DNA of 64,000 nucleotides from Bog-473 sp963787485 (GTDB lineage Bacteria; Actinomycetota; Acidimicrobiia; Acidimicrobiales; RAAP-2): assembly GCA_963787485.1 (NCBI GenBank), contig CAWBDF010000008.1:1-64000 (forward strand), read 5' to 3'. Numbering within the stretch: the stretch's first letter is position 1; each line of letters begins with the position of its first letter. The position numbers were made by a program, and so were the translations under genes. The notes beneath the pieces are model-generated. The model searched no databases, was not told the origin of the DNA, and saw only the letters and a program-made list of their open reading frames with translations. Positions 12,693 to 20,582 of the stretch are shown here, piece after piece.

Positions 12693-13717
12693 GGGGTCAC
12701 CCCAGCCCGGGGCAAGCCGGTCGTCTCGGGAAGTCCGAGAGCCGCGTTGGCGCACTGGACGGCCTGCCCCGAGGCCCCCTTCACCAGGTTGTCGAGGGCG
12801 CACAGGCTCAGCACCCATCCGGTGCGCGGGTCGACCCGGGCCGTGACGTACGCCGTGTTGGACCCCGCCGTGGCCTTGGTCGAGGGCGCGACGTCGACGA
12901 CGTGCACGAACGGCTCGCCGTCGTAGGCGTCACCGAGCGCCGTCATGACCGTGTCGGTGGTGAGCTCGGGCCCGCCCCCGACCGGGCGCGCGTAGCAGGT
13001 GGCCAGGATGCCCCGGGTCATGGGCGCCAGGTGCGGAGTGAAGAGGACCTGTGAGCCCGTGCCCAGGATCTGCTCCATTTCAGGGGTGTGCCGGTGGCGC
13101 AGCAGCCCGTAGGCGATGAAGTCCCCGTCGACCGATCCGAACTGCAGGGAGTCCTTGGGCGCCCGTCCGGCGCCCGAGACGCCAGATGCGGCGTCGACCA
13201 CGATTCCCGTCGCTTCGACGAGGCCGGCGCGTACGAGCGGGGCCAAGGCCAAGCCGGCCGCTGTCGGGTAGCAGCCGGCGGCGGCGACCAAGGTGGCGCC
13301 GGCCAATGCCGGTCGGAACAGCTCGGGCAGCCCGTAGACCGCCTCGGCCAGGAGCTCGGGAGCGACGTGGGCCTCGCCATACCATTCCGGGTACCGTGCG
13401 GCGTCGCGCAGGCGGAAGTCGGCCGCCAGGTCGACCACGACGCCGACCCGGCCGCGCAGCTGGGGGACGATGCGTTGTGACTCCCCGTGGGGCAGAGCGC
13501 TAAAGACGAGGTCGAGCCCATCCAGCCGGGCCGGCTCGGGCTCCTCGTAGGTGAGCCCCGGATAGGCCGCGGCCAGGGACGGAGTGTGGACTCCCACTGG
13601 CTCACCGGCGTGAGTGTGGGCGGTGACGACGGCCACCTCCAGCAGCGGATGGCCTTCGAGCAGCCGCAAGAGCTCGGCGCCCGTGTAGCCCGACGCCCCG
13701 ACGATGCCCGCCTTCAT
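12689..13717 (-). CDS. argC: N-acetyl-gamma-glutamyl-phosphate reductase
   Basis: Reduces acetylglutamyl phosphate to the semialdehyde with NADPH. The 342-residue protein begins with the nucleotide-binding GIVGASGYTGAELLRLL and contains AAAGCYPTAAGL with the catalytic Cys (about 147) and PHLAPMTRGI. I chose the ATG giving MKAGIVGAS; an in-frame start five codons upstream would lie inside the promoter. It is the first gene of the arg operon, and the -10 hexamer ends only 6 nt before the ATG, so the mRNA is probably leaderless. Confidence 0.95.
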   Translation of the reverse strand: MKAGIVGASGYTGAELLRLLEGHPLLEVAVVTAHTHAGEPVGVHTPSLAAAYPGLTYEEPEPARLDGLDLVFSALPHGESQRIVPQLRGRVGVVVDLAADFRLRDAARYPEWYGEAHVAPELLAEAVYGLPELFRPALAGATLVAAAGCYPTAAGLALAPLVRAGLVEATGIVVDAASGVSGAGRAPKDSLQFGSVDGDFIAYGLLRHRHTPEMEQILGTGSQVLFTPHLAPMTRGILATCYARPVGGGPELTTDTVMTALGDAYDGEPFVHVVDVAPSTKATAGSNTAYVTARVDPRTGWVLSLCALDNLVKGASGQAVQCANAALGLPETTGLPRAGVTP

Positions 13718-13750
13718 TGCATCAGTATACATAATCCTGCATATTCATGC
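13718..13750 (-). promoter_or_regulatory. argC promoter overlapped by ARG-box-like operator
   Basis: Minus strand: -10 hexamer TATACT (13729-13724), then 6 nt, then the argC ATG. Overlapping it is TATGTATACTGATGCAAT, a good match to the ArgR consensus CATGAATAAAAATKCAAK, and just upstream the palindromic GCATGAATATGCA (13750-13738). Two tandem ARG boxes of this kind are the usual ArgR hexamer target. Bound ArgR would cover the -10 and the start codon. No good -35 is visible. Confidence 0.75.
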
Positions 13751-13810
13751 GTTCCGGCGGAACCGCGGCGGGCTGCGCCGGTCGGCGTCCGTCAGGGCCG
13801 GCCCCGCCCG

Positions 13811-16343
13811 TCAACGCAGCACGGCGCCGAACTCGGTTTCCACCGCCGCGATGCACCGAGCCCGACGGTCTCCGACTTCGGCGTCGGTCAACGTGCGCTC
13901 GGACGAGCAGAACCGCAACCGGTACGCCAGGCTGCGCTCCCCGTCGTCGATCCCCGGGCCGCGGTACACGTCGAAGAGCCGCACCGACTCGAGGAGCTCG
14001 CCGGCGGCGACCCGCAGGACCTCGGCCACCTCGTCGGCACCGTGGCGCTCGGCCACCACGAAGGCCAGGTCCACGTCCGACGACGGGAAGCGACTGACCG
14101 CTCCGCCGACGGTACGCCGGCGCGGCACGAGCGACTCGTCGAAGAGGACGCCCAGGTCGACCTCGAGCCAGCCGATCCGACGAGGCGAGCCGCTGACACC
14201 CGCCAGCTTGAACGACGAGGCCACCGCGGGGTCGATCTCCCCGACGGCACCGATCACCGCGTGTGCGTCACCGCCGCCGTCCTGGTCGGCGGGCCGGTAC
14301 ACCACCAGCTGGGCCGCACGCGTCGGGTGCAGCCCGGGCAAAGCCGTGCCGCCGCGCTCGGGCGGCACCAGGCGGACGCCCTCGACGGCGAAGGCCCCGG
14401 CCAGCACCTGCCACGCCGCCACGGCGGTGCGGGCATCGTCGTCCTCGAGGGCGAACACCGCGCTCGAGCACCTCGCGCTCCCCGGGCAGCTCGGCGCGTC
14501 CCGTGCCGCCGGCGCCGGCCCGTTCGACCACCCGTGGCGCGCCATCGCCGGGGTGCGAGAAGACCACGCCCACCTCGAAGAGGCGGATCTCGCCCTGGCG
14601 GCGCGCCGCGTTGTGCGCCAGCGCCGCCAGGAGACCGGGCATGAGCGAACGACGCAGGAAGGGCCTGTCGGCGTCGAGCGGGTTGGCCACCCGCACGGCG
14701 GCGCCGGACAGGCCCACCATGTCGTCCGCGGCGGCGGGGACGAAGGTGTCCGTCCATCCCTCCGATGCACCGAGGCCGACCAGGATGTCCTTGAGCGTCC
14801 GCCGCGCGTGCTGCCGCGGGTTCAGCCCACCGGGCTGCGGCCACGTCGGGATCCGGCGCGGCACGTTCGAGTAGCCCAAGGTCCGGGCGATCTCCTCAAC
14901 GACGTCGTCCACTCCGTAGGGTTCGAGGCGCACGTCGGGCCGGTTCGTCGGCACTTCGACGGTGAGCGTCCCTCCGTCGTCCTCGAGCACCGTGAAGCCG
15001 ATGGGCTCGAGCAACCGGGCGACGTCGGTGGCCCCGAGGGACACCCCGATCTGGCGATGCACGCGCTCGAGGGGAACACGGACGACAAAGGGCTCGGGGA
15101 CTTCGGCACGGACGTCGAGCACCCGGTCGGCCACGCGGAGCCCGGGCACGGATTCGGCCACCAGCTGGCAGAAGCGTCGCACCGACGGCTCAATCGCCCA
15201 GGGGTCGCACCCCCGCTCGAAGCGGGCCGAGGCCTCCGTGCGCACTCCGAGTCGCTTGGAGGTGCGGGCAATGGCCATGGGGGTGAAGTAGGCGGCCTCG
15301 AGGAGCACCTCGGTCGTGGAGCGCTCGATCTCCGAGGAGGCTCCACCCATGATCCCGCCGATGCCCACCGGCGTGCCTTCGGCGTCGCAGATGAGGCAGT
15401 CCTCGCCGGTGTCCCCCAGGCTGCGGCCCCGCACGCCGACGCTGCGCTCGACACCGTCGAGTGTCTGGAGCGTCTCTCCCGGTCTGGCCCGGCGGACCGA
15501 GAGGCCGCGTCCGGGCAGCTTCGCCAGGTCGTAGGGGTGGGTGGGCTGGCCCAGTTCGAGCATGACGTAGTTGGACGCGTCGACCACGTTGTTGATGGGG
15601 CGCATCCCGGCCAGCAGGAGACGCCGGGCCAACCACGAGGGTGACGCCCCGACCACCACGTCGGAGAGCACGCTCACCGTGAGCCGTGGGCACAAGTCGG
15701 GCGAGTCGACCGAAGCAGAGGCCAGACTCTCGACCGGCCGGCCGCTCGGCTCGGGCTCCGGCGGCTCGGGCACCGAGCAGGGCAGCCCCAGGCGTCCCGC
15801 CAGGTCGCGGGCGACTCCGGTCATGCACCAGGCGTCGGGGCGGTTCCCCTCCACGGCGAGGTCGAAGACCACGTCGGGCTCGAGCCCCAGCGCCTCCATC
15901 AGCGGCGTGCCCGGCTCGCCCGGCGCGTCGTCGCCCAGGATGAGCAGACCGGCGCCGTCGTCGGAGAGGCCGAGCTCGCGGCCCGAGCACAGCATGCCGT
16001 TGGACCAGATGCCGCGCATCTTGCGTCGGGCGATCTCGAACCCTCCGGGCAGGATGGCGCCGACCGGAGCCAGGGGCACCCGGTCCCCCACCGAGAAATT
16101 GTGCGCGCCGCAGACGATCTCGAGGGGCTCTGCGCCCGCGTCGACCAGGACCAGTCGAATCTTGTCCGCGCCCTCAATCGGTCGGATCTCGACGACCCGG
16201 CTGACCACCACGTCACTCAGCCCCTCGCCCACGCGCTCGATCGCTTCGACCACCAGCCCGAGGTCGTCGAGGGCGTCACGCAGCACCCCGACGTCGTCGG
16301 GAAACGGGGCGAAGTCACGGAGCCAACTGAGCGGAGCGCGCAT
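13811..16343 (-). pseudogene. pheT: Phenylalanyl-tRNA synthetase beta subunit, frameshifted
   Basis: Beta chain of the PheS2-PheT2 enzyme. Residues 1-628 read in one frame (tRNA-binding domain with GRELGLSDDG near 120, B3/B4 editing domain, B5 domain, catalytic-like core). The remainder, including the C-terminal anticodon-binding FDX-ACB domain (RRIGWLEVDLGVLFDESLVP onward), is in another frame. The switch is at 14458-14459: minus strand GAGCGCGGTGTTC would join cleanly as Glu-Arg-Val-Phe if one G were absent, giving a normal 843-residue protein. The gene is essential and no other copy is visible, so an assembly error is likelier than true decay. ATG start, 8 bases after pheS. Confidence 0.9.
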
Positions 16344-16351
16344 GTCCGGGT

Positions 16352-17425
16352 TCAGAACTGCGTCAGGAAGCGGATGTCGTTCTCCAGGAACGAGCGCAGG
16401 TCGGGAACGGCATGGCGCATCTGGGCCAGGCGGTCGATGCCGAAGCCGAAGGCGAACCCCGACCAGACCGAGGTGTCGATGCCCACGGCGGCGAACACCG
16501 CCGGGTCGACCATGCCGCACCCGCCCAACTCGATCCACCCGGTGTGCGAGCAGGTGCGGCACCCCTCGCCGAGGCAGAGCGTGCAGGTGATCTCGAACTC
16601 GGCCGACGGCTCGGTGAAGGGGAAGTAGGCCGGGCGCAGGCGCGACTGCATACCCGGACCGAAGTAGGCCTCGGTGAAGACCTGAATCGTGCCGGCGAGG
16701 TGGCCGAAGGTGATGTCGCGGTCGACCACCAACCCTTCGATCTGGTTGAAGACCGGCAGATGGCGGGCGTCGGGGGTGTCGAGGCGGTAGCACTTGCCCG
16801 GCATCACCGAGTGGATGGGCAACGTTCCGTCCCGCACGGCTGCTTCCATGAGGTGGATCTGCACCGGGGAGGTGTGCGTGCGCAGCAGGATGGTCTCGGG
16901 CTCGCCCAGGTCGAGGTACATGGTGTCGAACATGTCGCGGGCCGGATGGGCCGGCGGCATGTTGAGCGCCTCGAAGTTGTACCAGTCCGTCTCGGCTTCG
17001 GGCCCCTCGGCCACCGTGAAGCCCATGCCGACGAAGACGTCCTCGAGCTCGGCCCGGGCCTGGGTCACCAGGTGCAGGTGACCTCGGGCCATCGGCGAGC
17101 GGACCCGGTCGACGAGGACCTCGGTCAGGTCGAGTCGGTCGGCCCGCAACGACTCGGCGCGTTCGGCCTCGGCCAGCTCCTCCCTTCGCCGGCCCAATGC
17201 CGCCTCGAGTCGGTCCCGAATCTCGTTGAGGCGGCGGCCGGCCTCCCGTCGGGCCTCCGGCTCGAGGGTGCCCAGGGTGCGGTGTGCCCGGGTGAGGGCG
17301 GAACGCTTGCCCAGGTGCTCCGCCTCGACCTCGGCCAACGCCTGGGTCGACGAGGCGGACCCGATCGCCCGCTCGCCCTGCACGGCGAGGTCGTCGAGAT
17401 GGAGATACACGTCGTCGGTCACCAT
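16352..17425 (-). CDS. pheS: Phenylalanyl-tRNA synthetase alpha subunit
   Basis: Catalytic alpha chain of phenylalanyl-tRNA synthetase. The 357-residue protein has the N-terminal coiled-coil arm (about 1-95), class II motif 2 region (RTHTSPVQ, PGKCYRLD) and motif 3 GFAFGFGIDRLAQM near the C-terminus. A Cys cluster CTLCLGEGCRTC (about 287-298) is typical of the bacterial type with this insertion. The ATG overlaps the end of the upstream methyltransferase gene by 7 bases. Confidence 0.96.
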   Translation of the reverse strand: MVTDDVYLHLDDLAVQGERAIGSASSTQALAEVEAEHLGKRSALTRAHRTLGTLEPEARREAGRRLNEIRDRLEAALGRRREELAEAERAESLRADRLDLTEVLVDRVRSPMARGHLHLVTQARAELEDVFVGMGFTVAEGPEAETDWYNFEALNMPPAHPARDMFDTMYLDLGEPETILLRTHTSPVQIHLMEAAVRDGTLPIHSVMPGKCYRLDTPDARHLPVFNQIEGLVVDRDITFGHLAGTIQVFTEAYFGPGMQSRLRPAYFPFTEPSAEFEITCTLCLGEGCRTCSHTGWIELGGCGMVDPAVFAAVGIDTSVWSGFAFGFGIDRLAQMRHAVPDLRSFLENDIRFLTQF

Positions 17426-18270
17426 GGGTCGCCGGGAATGCTACGTGGCTGGGCACGGCGCTGGCGGAAGGCCTCGAAGCACACGACGGCGCAGGCGACG
17501 CCCACGTTGAGCGATTCGGCGCGTCCGGACATGGGGATCCCGACCTTCCCCGACAGGACCGGGCTGAGGGCAGGGTCCAAGCCGGCCGCCTCGTTGCCGA
17601 GGAAAACCGCGGTGGGCACGGACCAGTCCACCGCGGCATAGTCCTCTCCGCCGTGCACCACGGCACCGAGCGTGCGGAAGCCTTCCGCCGCCAACTCGGT
17701 CGCCACGACCGACGGGTCGGACCGCACGGAGAACGGGATGTGGAACAGCGATCCGGCCGACGCGCGCACGGTCTTGGGGTTGTAGGGGTCGACGGACTCG
17801 CCGGCGAAGACCACCCGCGCGGCTCCCGAGGCGTCCGCGCTGCGCAACGCCGTACCCGCGTTGCCCGGGTCGCGCACGTCGACGAGCACGACGACCAACG
17901 AGCCCTCACCCCCCGGCCCGGGCACCGGCCCGCCCGACGCGGCGCCGGCGTCCTCGAGCATGGGCAGCACGGCGACGACGGGTTGGGGCGTCACGGTGTC
18001 GGCCACCCGTTCGAGGACGGCGGGCCCCAACAGGAAGACACGGGCCCCGGCCGCACCGGCCCGGCGACAGACCTCTTGGGTGGCGCCGTCGTGGTCCCCT
18101 TCGGGCGACACGTACACGGACTCGACGGGCGCCCCCGACTCGAGGGCACAGCGGATGAGCTCGGCGCCCTCCGCCACGAAGGCGCGCTCGCTCCAGCGCG
18201 CCGAACGTTTCTGCAACAGGCCGCGCAGCCGGCGGACCCGCCGGTGCGTGAAGGCCAGCCGTTGGGTCAG
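17419..18270 (-). CDS. TrmH/SpoU-family RNA 2'-O-methyltransferase
   Basis: SAM-dependent 2'-O-ribose methyltransferase, probably of 23S rRNA; the exact target is not readable. It has an N-terminal RNA-binding substrate domain (FVAEGAELIRCALES...VYVSPEG) and a C-terminal SPOUT domain with the knotted SAM site: LVDVRDPGNAGTALRSADASG, AVFLGNEAAGL and ESLNVGVACAVVCFEAFR. The start is unusual: no ATG, GTG or TTG occurs before the conserved N-terminus. I used the CTG whose CTGA overlaps the rplT stop (283 aa); a TTG at 18216 would remove 18 residues. It lies between rplT and pheS, as in many actinobacteria. Confidence 0.85.
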   Translation of the reverse strand: MTQRLAFTHRRVRRLRGLLQKRSARWSERAFVAEGAELIRCALESGAPVESVYVSPEGDHDGATQEVCRRAGAAGARVFLLGPAVLERVADTVTPQPVVAVLPMLEDAGAASGGPVPGPGGEGSLVVVLVDVRDPGNAGTALRSADASGAARVVFAGESVDPYNPKTVRASAGSLFHIPFSVRSDPSVVATELAAEGFRTLGAVVHGGEDYAAVDWSVPTAVFLGNEAAGLDPALSPVLSGKVGIPMSGRAESLNVGVACAVVCFEAFRQRRAQPRSIPGDPW

Positions 18271-18671
18271 GAGGCGACCTCGGCCGCGGGTGCCGACGCC
18301 TGACCGGCTCCACCACCGGCCAGTGCGCCCTGGGCGGTGGCCACCAGGGCGCCGAAGGCTTCGGGGTCGCTCACGGCGAGGTCGGCCAGGATGCGCCGGT
18401 CGACCTCCACCCCGGCGAGGTGCAGGCCGTTGATCAGCCGGCTGTAGCTCATGCCGTGCTGGCGCGCGCCGGCGTTGATGCGCTGGATCCACAGCTTGCG
18501 GAAGTCTCCCTTGCGCGCCCGGCGGTCCCGGAATGCGTACTGCATGGAGTGCATGAGCTGCTCGTTGGCGGCTCGGAAGGAACGGCTCTTGTTGCCGTAG
18601 TACCCCTTCGCCTGCTCGAGGACGGCGCGGTGGTGCTTGCGGCCGTGGACGGCTCGCTTCACTCTGGCCAT
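18267..18671 (-). CDS. rplT: 50S ribosomal protein L20
   Basis: Large-subunit assembly protein that binds 23S rRNA domain II. MARVKRAVHGRKHHRAVLEQ and the long basic helix, then RKLWIQRINAGARQHGMSYS, identify it. The core ends near residue 115; a short Ala/Gly-rich tail follows. ATG start preceded by GAGGAG. It belongs to the infC-rpmI-rplT cluster, which in other bacteria is controlled by L20 binding to the leader; no such structure was identified here. Confidence 0.97.
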   Translation of the reverse strand: MARVKRAVHGRKHHRAVLEQAKGYYGNKSRSFRAANEQLMHSMQYAFRDRRARKGDFRKLWIQRINAGARQHGMSYSRLINGLHLAGVEVDRRILADLAVSDPEAFGALVATAQGALAGGGAGQASAPAAEVAS

Positions 18672-18750
18672 GGGACTGCTCCTCTCATCGGATTCTCAGG
18701 GTCGTCTCCGCGCCGGGCGGGCTCGACGTCGGGCACGGGCCCGGTACGGG

Positions 18751-18945
18751 CTAGATGCCCAGCATCCGGCGGGTCGCCCGTTCGTCGGCCTTGGCCACCT
18801 CCGACTCACGCCCGAGCCGGCGCGTCCGCACGCTGGTCTTCTTTTCGAGCAGGTGCGACCGGAAGGCCTTGCGCCGGCGCAGCCGGCCCGTGCCCGTCAC
18901 CTTGATGCGCTTGGCGGCGCCCCTGTCGGTCTTCATCTTCGGCAT
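18751..18945 (-). CDS. rpmI: 50S ribosomal protein L35
   Basis: Small basic ribosomal protein of 64 residues beginning MPKMKTDRGAAKRIKVTGTG, matching L35 throughout. The frame is open upstream but MPKMK is the conserved N-terminus. It starts 4 bases after infC and lies 79 bases before rplT, the classical IF3-L35-L20 order. Confidence 0.96.
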   Translation of the reverse strand: MPKMKTDRGAAKRIKVTGTGRLRRRKAFRSHLLEKKTSVRTRRLGRESEVAKADERATRRMLGI

Positions 18946-18949
18946 TGCG

Positions 18950-19627
18950 TCATCCCTCTTCGACGGCTGCTGCGACTTCGGCGGCGGCCCCGGTTGCACT
19001 GTCGGCCACTGTCTCCACGGGGTCGATCCCCGCCGGCGAAGCCGGCGGAGGCTCACGCTCGACTCGCTGTTGGTTGGAAGCCCTCGACTGCGCCGCCTGG
19101 CGGGCCCGCTTGTCGGGGGCAAGCACCATCACCATGTTGCGATTGTCGAGCTTCGGCTCGGCCTCGACCTTGGCGATGCCCTCCATCTGCTCGGCGATGC
19201 GGTCCAAAATCCGCTTGCCGTACTCGGAGTGGTACACCTCACGGCCTCGGAACATGATCGTGATCTTGACCTTGTGCCCCTCGGCCAGGAACTTGGCCAC
19301 CTGACGGGTCTTGGTCTCGAAGTCACCTGGCCCGATCTTGGGCCGGTACTTCATCTCCTTGATCCCGACGTGGACCGCCTTGCGCCGGCTCTCCTTGGCC
19401 CGCTGGGCCTCGTCGAACTTGAACTTCCCGAAGTCCATGATCCGGCACACGGGTGGGTTGGCCATGGGCGCCACCTCGACCAGGTCCAGATCGAGGTTCT
19501 TGGCGATGGCGAGGGCCTCGGGAAGCGGCTTGATGCCGAGTTGCACACCGTCGGGGTCCACCAGGCGGACTTCACGGGCACGGATCCGGTCGTTGATCCG
19601 GTGCTCAGTTGTGGTTTCAGCGACGAT
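18950..19627 (-). CDS. infC: Translation initiation factor IF-3 (AUC start)
   Basis: IF3 binds 30S, prevents premature 50S joining and checks the start codon. The N-domain begins TTEHRINDRIRAREVRLVDP and the C-domain has VKITIMFRGREVYH. A GTG at 19561 would cut off the first 22 residues of the conserved N-domain. The frame opens with a TGA only two codons before ATC at 19627, so ATC is the only plausible start (225 aa). Non-canonical AUU/AUC starts on infC are known from E. coli, mycobacteria and streptomycetes, where IF3 represses its own translation. The acidic, Ala-rich C-terminal tail after about residue 195 is lineage-specific. Confidence 0.92.
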   Translation of the reverse strand: MVAETTTEHRINDRIRAREVRLVDPDGVQLGIKPLPEALAIAKNLDLDLVEVAPMANPPVCRIMDFGKFKFDEAQRAKESRRKAVHVGIKEMKYRPKIGPGDFETKTRQVAKFLAEGHKVKITIMFRGREVYHSEYGKRILDRIAEQMEGIAKVEAEPKLDNRNMVMVLAPDKRARQAAQSRASNQQRVEREPPPASPAGIDPVETVADSATGAAAEVAAAVEEG

Positions 19628-19832
19628 GCGTCATCACACCTCTCACTCGGGCCCGCGGTCCTTCCGCACGCCAATCGGTGGAGCGAGGCCGCCCGGCGGA
19701 CAGAGCCCACACCCGGGGGACGATCGACCTGGCGCACTGTCTTCCCGGAGCCCGGGTTCCCCGGTCGTCCCGGATCGTGGCCAGGTGGAGGCCACTCAGT
19801 CGGGGCCTCGCTTCCATGTAGTCAAGGTCACC

Positions 19833-19839
19833 TACAGTA
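19833..19839. promoter_or_regulatory. Symmetric -10 element shared by DUF1844 gene and infC operon
   Basis: The 7-mer TACAGTA reads as -10 hexamer TACAGT on the plus strand (19833-19838), 6 nt before the DUF1844 ATG, and as TACTGT on the minus strand (19839-19834) toward infC. The infC transcript would then have a leader of about 200 nt. No strong -35 is seen on either side. The rest of 19628-19832 shows no gene, only a five-codon frame (MTHRR, 19634-19617) overlapping the infC start. Confidence 0.6.
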
Positions 19840-19844
19840 CCAGC

Positions 19845-20366
19845 ATGAGCAGCCTCTGGACACCCTCAGGCGAGTACGTACCCAAGAGGGACGGGAGCGA
19901 TGCCGCCGTCCCGCCACCGACCGCACCGGGGGGCACCGACGTTCCGGGGACGGCCGGTGCCCCCGCATCGGCGTCTGCCGACGCCCAGGCGGCGGTCGAC
20001 GCCATGCGGGCCGAGCTGGCGGCCACTCCGCCCGAGGTGGTCGTGGCGAACCACTGCTACGGCCTCTTCGAGCTGGCCGCCGTCTACCTCTCGCAGGTCC
20101 CACCCATGCTCTACCAGGCCCGTCTGGCCATTGACGCCCTCGGGGCCCTGCTCGACGGGCTCCGAGGGCGCCTGGGCGAGGCCGAGCCCTCCCTGCTCGA
20201 GTCAATCTCACAGCTCCGCCTGGCCTACGTCCGCCTCGAAGGAGCCGAGCACAGCGCGGCCGTGACCGCCGCCGGGTCCGACTCGGCGGCGAACGGCCAC
20301 GAGGCCACGGGTCAACCCGGGGCTCGATCTCCGGGGGACCGAGGCACCACCGACCGCGCCTCGTAG
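19845..20366 (+). CDS. DUF1844 domain protein
   Basis: Function unknown; a family commonly found beside infC in actinobacteria. The 173-residue protein has a Pro/Ala-rich N-terminus (1-55), the DUF1844-like helical core ELAATPPEVVVANHCYGLFE through LESISQLRLAYVRLEG (about 65-140), and a disordered Gly/Ala/Asp tail. The ATG is placed 6 nt after a -10 hexamer, so the transcript is probably leaderless. Its 3' end overlaps the convergent cold-shock-like gene by 55 bases. Confidence 0.8.
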   Translation: MSSLWTPSGEYVPKRDGSDAAVPPPTAPGGTDVPGTAGAPASASADAQAAVDAMRAELAATPPEVVVANHCYGLFELAAVYLSQVPPMLYQARLAIDALGALLDGLRGRLGEAEPSLLESISQLRLAYVRLEGAEHSAAVTAAGSDSAANGHEATGQPGARSPGDRGTTDRAS

Positions 20367-20581
20367 CGCCCGCCGTGGCCCGGGCCGACGAGGAACGTCA
20401 CCGCGGCACCGACCTCTGTGGTGCGGCTCCCGTCGGTGATCGCGGTGGCCTGGAACATGAACTCGGCGCCACCTTCGTCGACCACCCGGCCCAGGCCCCG
20501 GACGGCGTCGAACGAGGCGACGCGCCCGAACCGGGGTCCGGCGGACGGACCGGGGCGGGCACCCTCCGCATGGGAAGCCAC
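20312..20581 (-). CDS. Cold-shock-domain-like protein
   Basis: An 89-residue protein with one OB-fold cold-shock-like domain: GRVASFDAVRGLGRVVDEGG corresponds to the KWFNxxKGYGFI strand region and AEFMFQATAI to the FVHxSAI strand. The second RNP motif is weakened and the aromatic residues that stack on nucleic acid are mostly replaced, so RNA binding is uncertain. The GTG start is one base after the hisG stop. The tail overlaps the convergent DUF1844 gene. It is the last gene of the long minus-strand cluster. Confidence 0.7.
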   Translation of the reverse strand: MASHAEGARPGPSAGPRFGRVASFDAVRGLGRVVDEGGAEFMFQATAITDGSRTTEVGAAVTFLVGPGHGGRYEARSVVPRSPGDRAPG

Positions 20582-20582
20582 G

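Noticed and set aside
14453..14465. Classical programmed frameshift in pheT
   Set aside because: No slippery heptamer of the known -1 or +1 types, no stop codon at the shift, and no stimulatory hairpin seen; left only as a weak alternative in the shared-motif finding.
14268..17909. A 1213-codon frame suggesting a pheS/pheT fusion
   Set aside because: Upstream of the pheT ATG it is a shadow of pheS and the methyltransferase; pheS is intact in its own frame.
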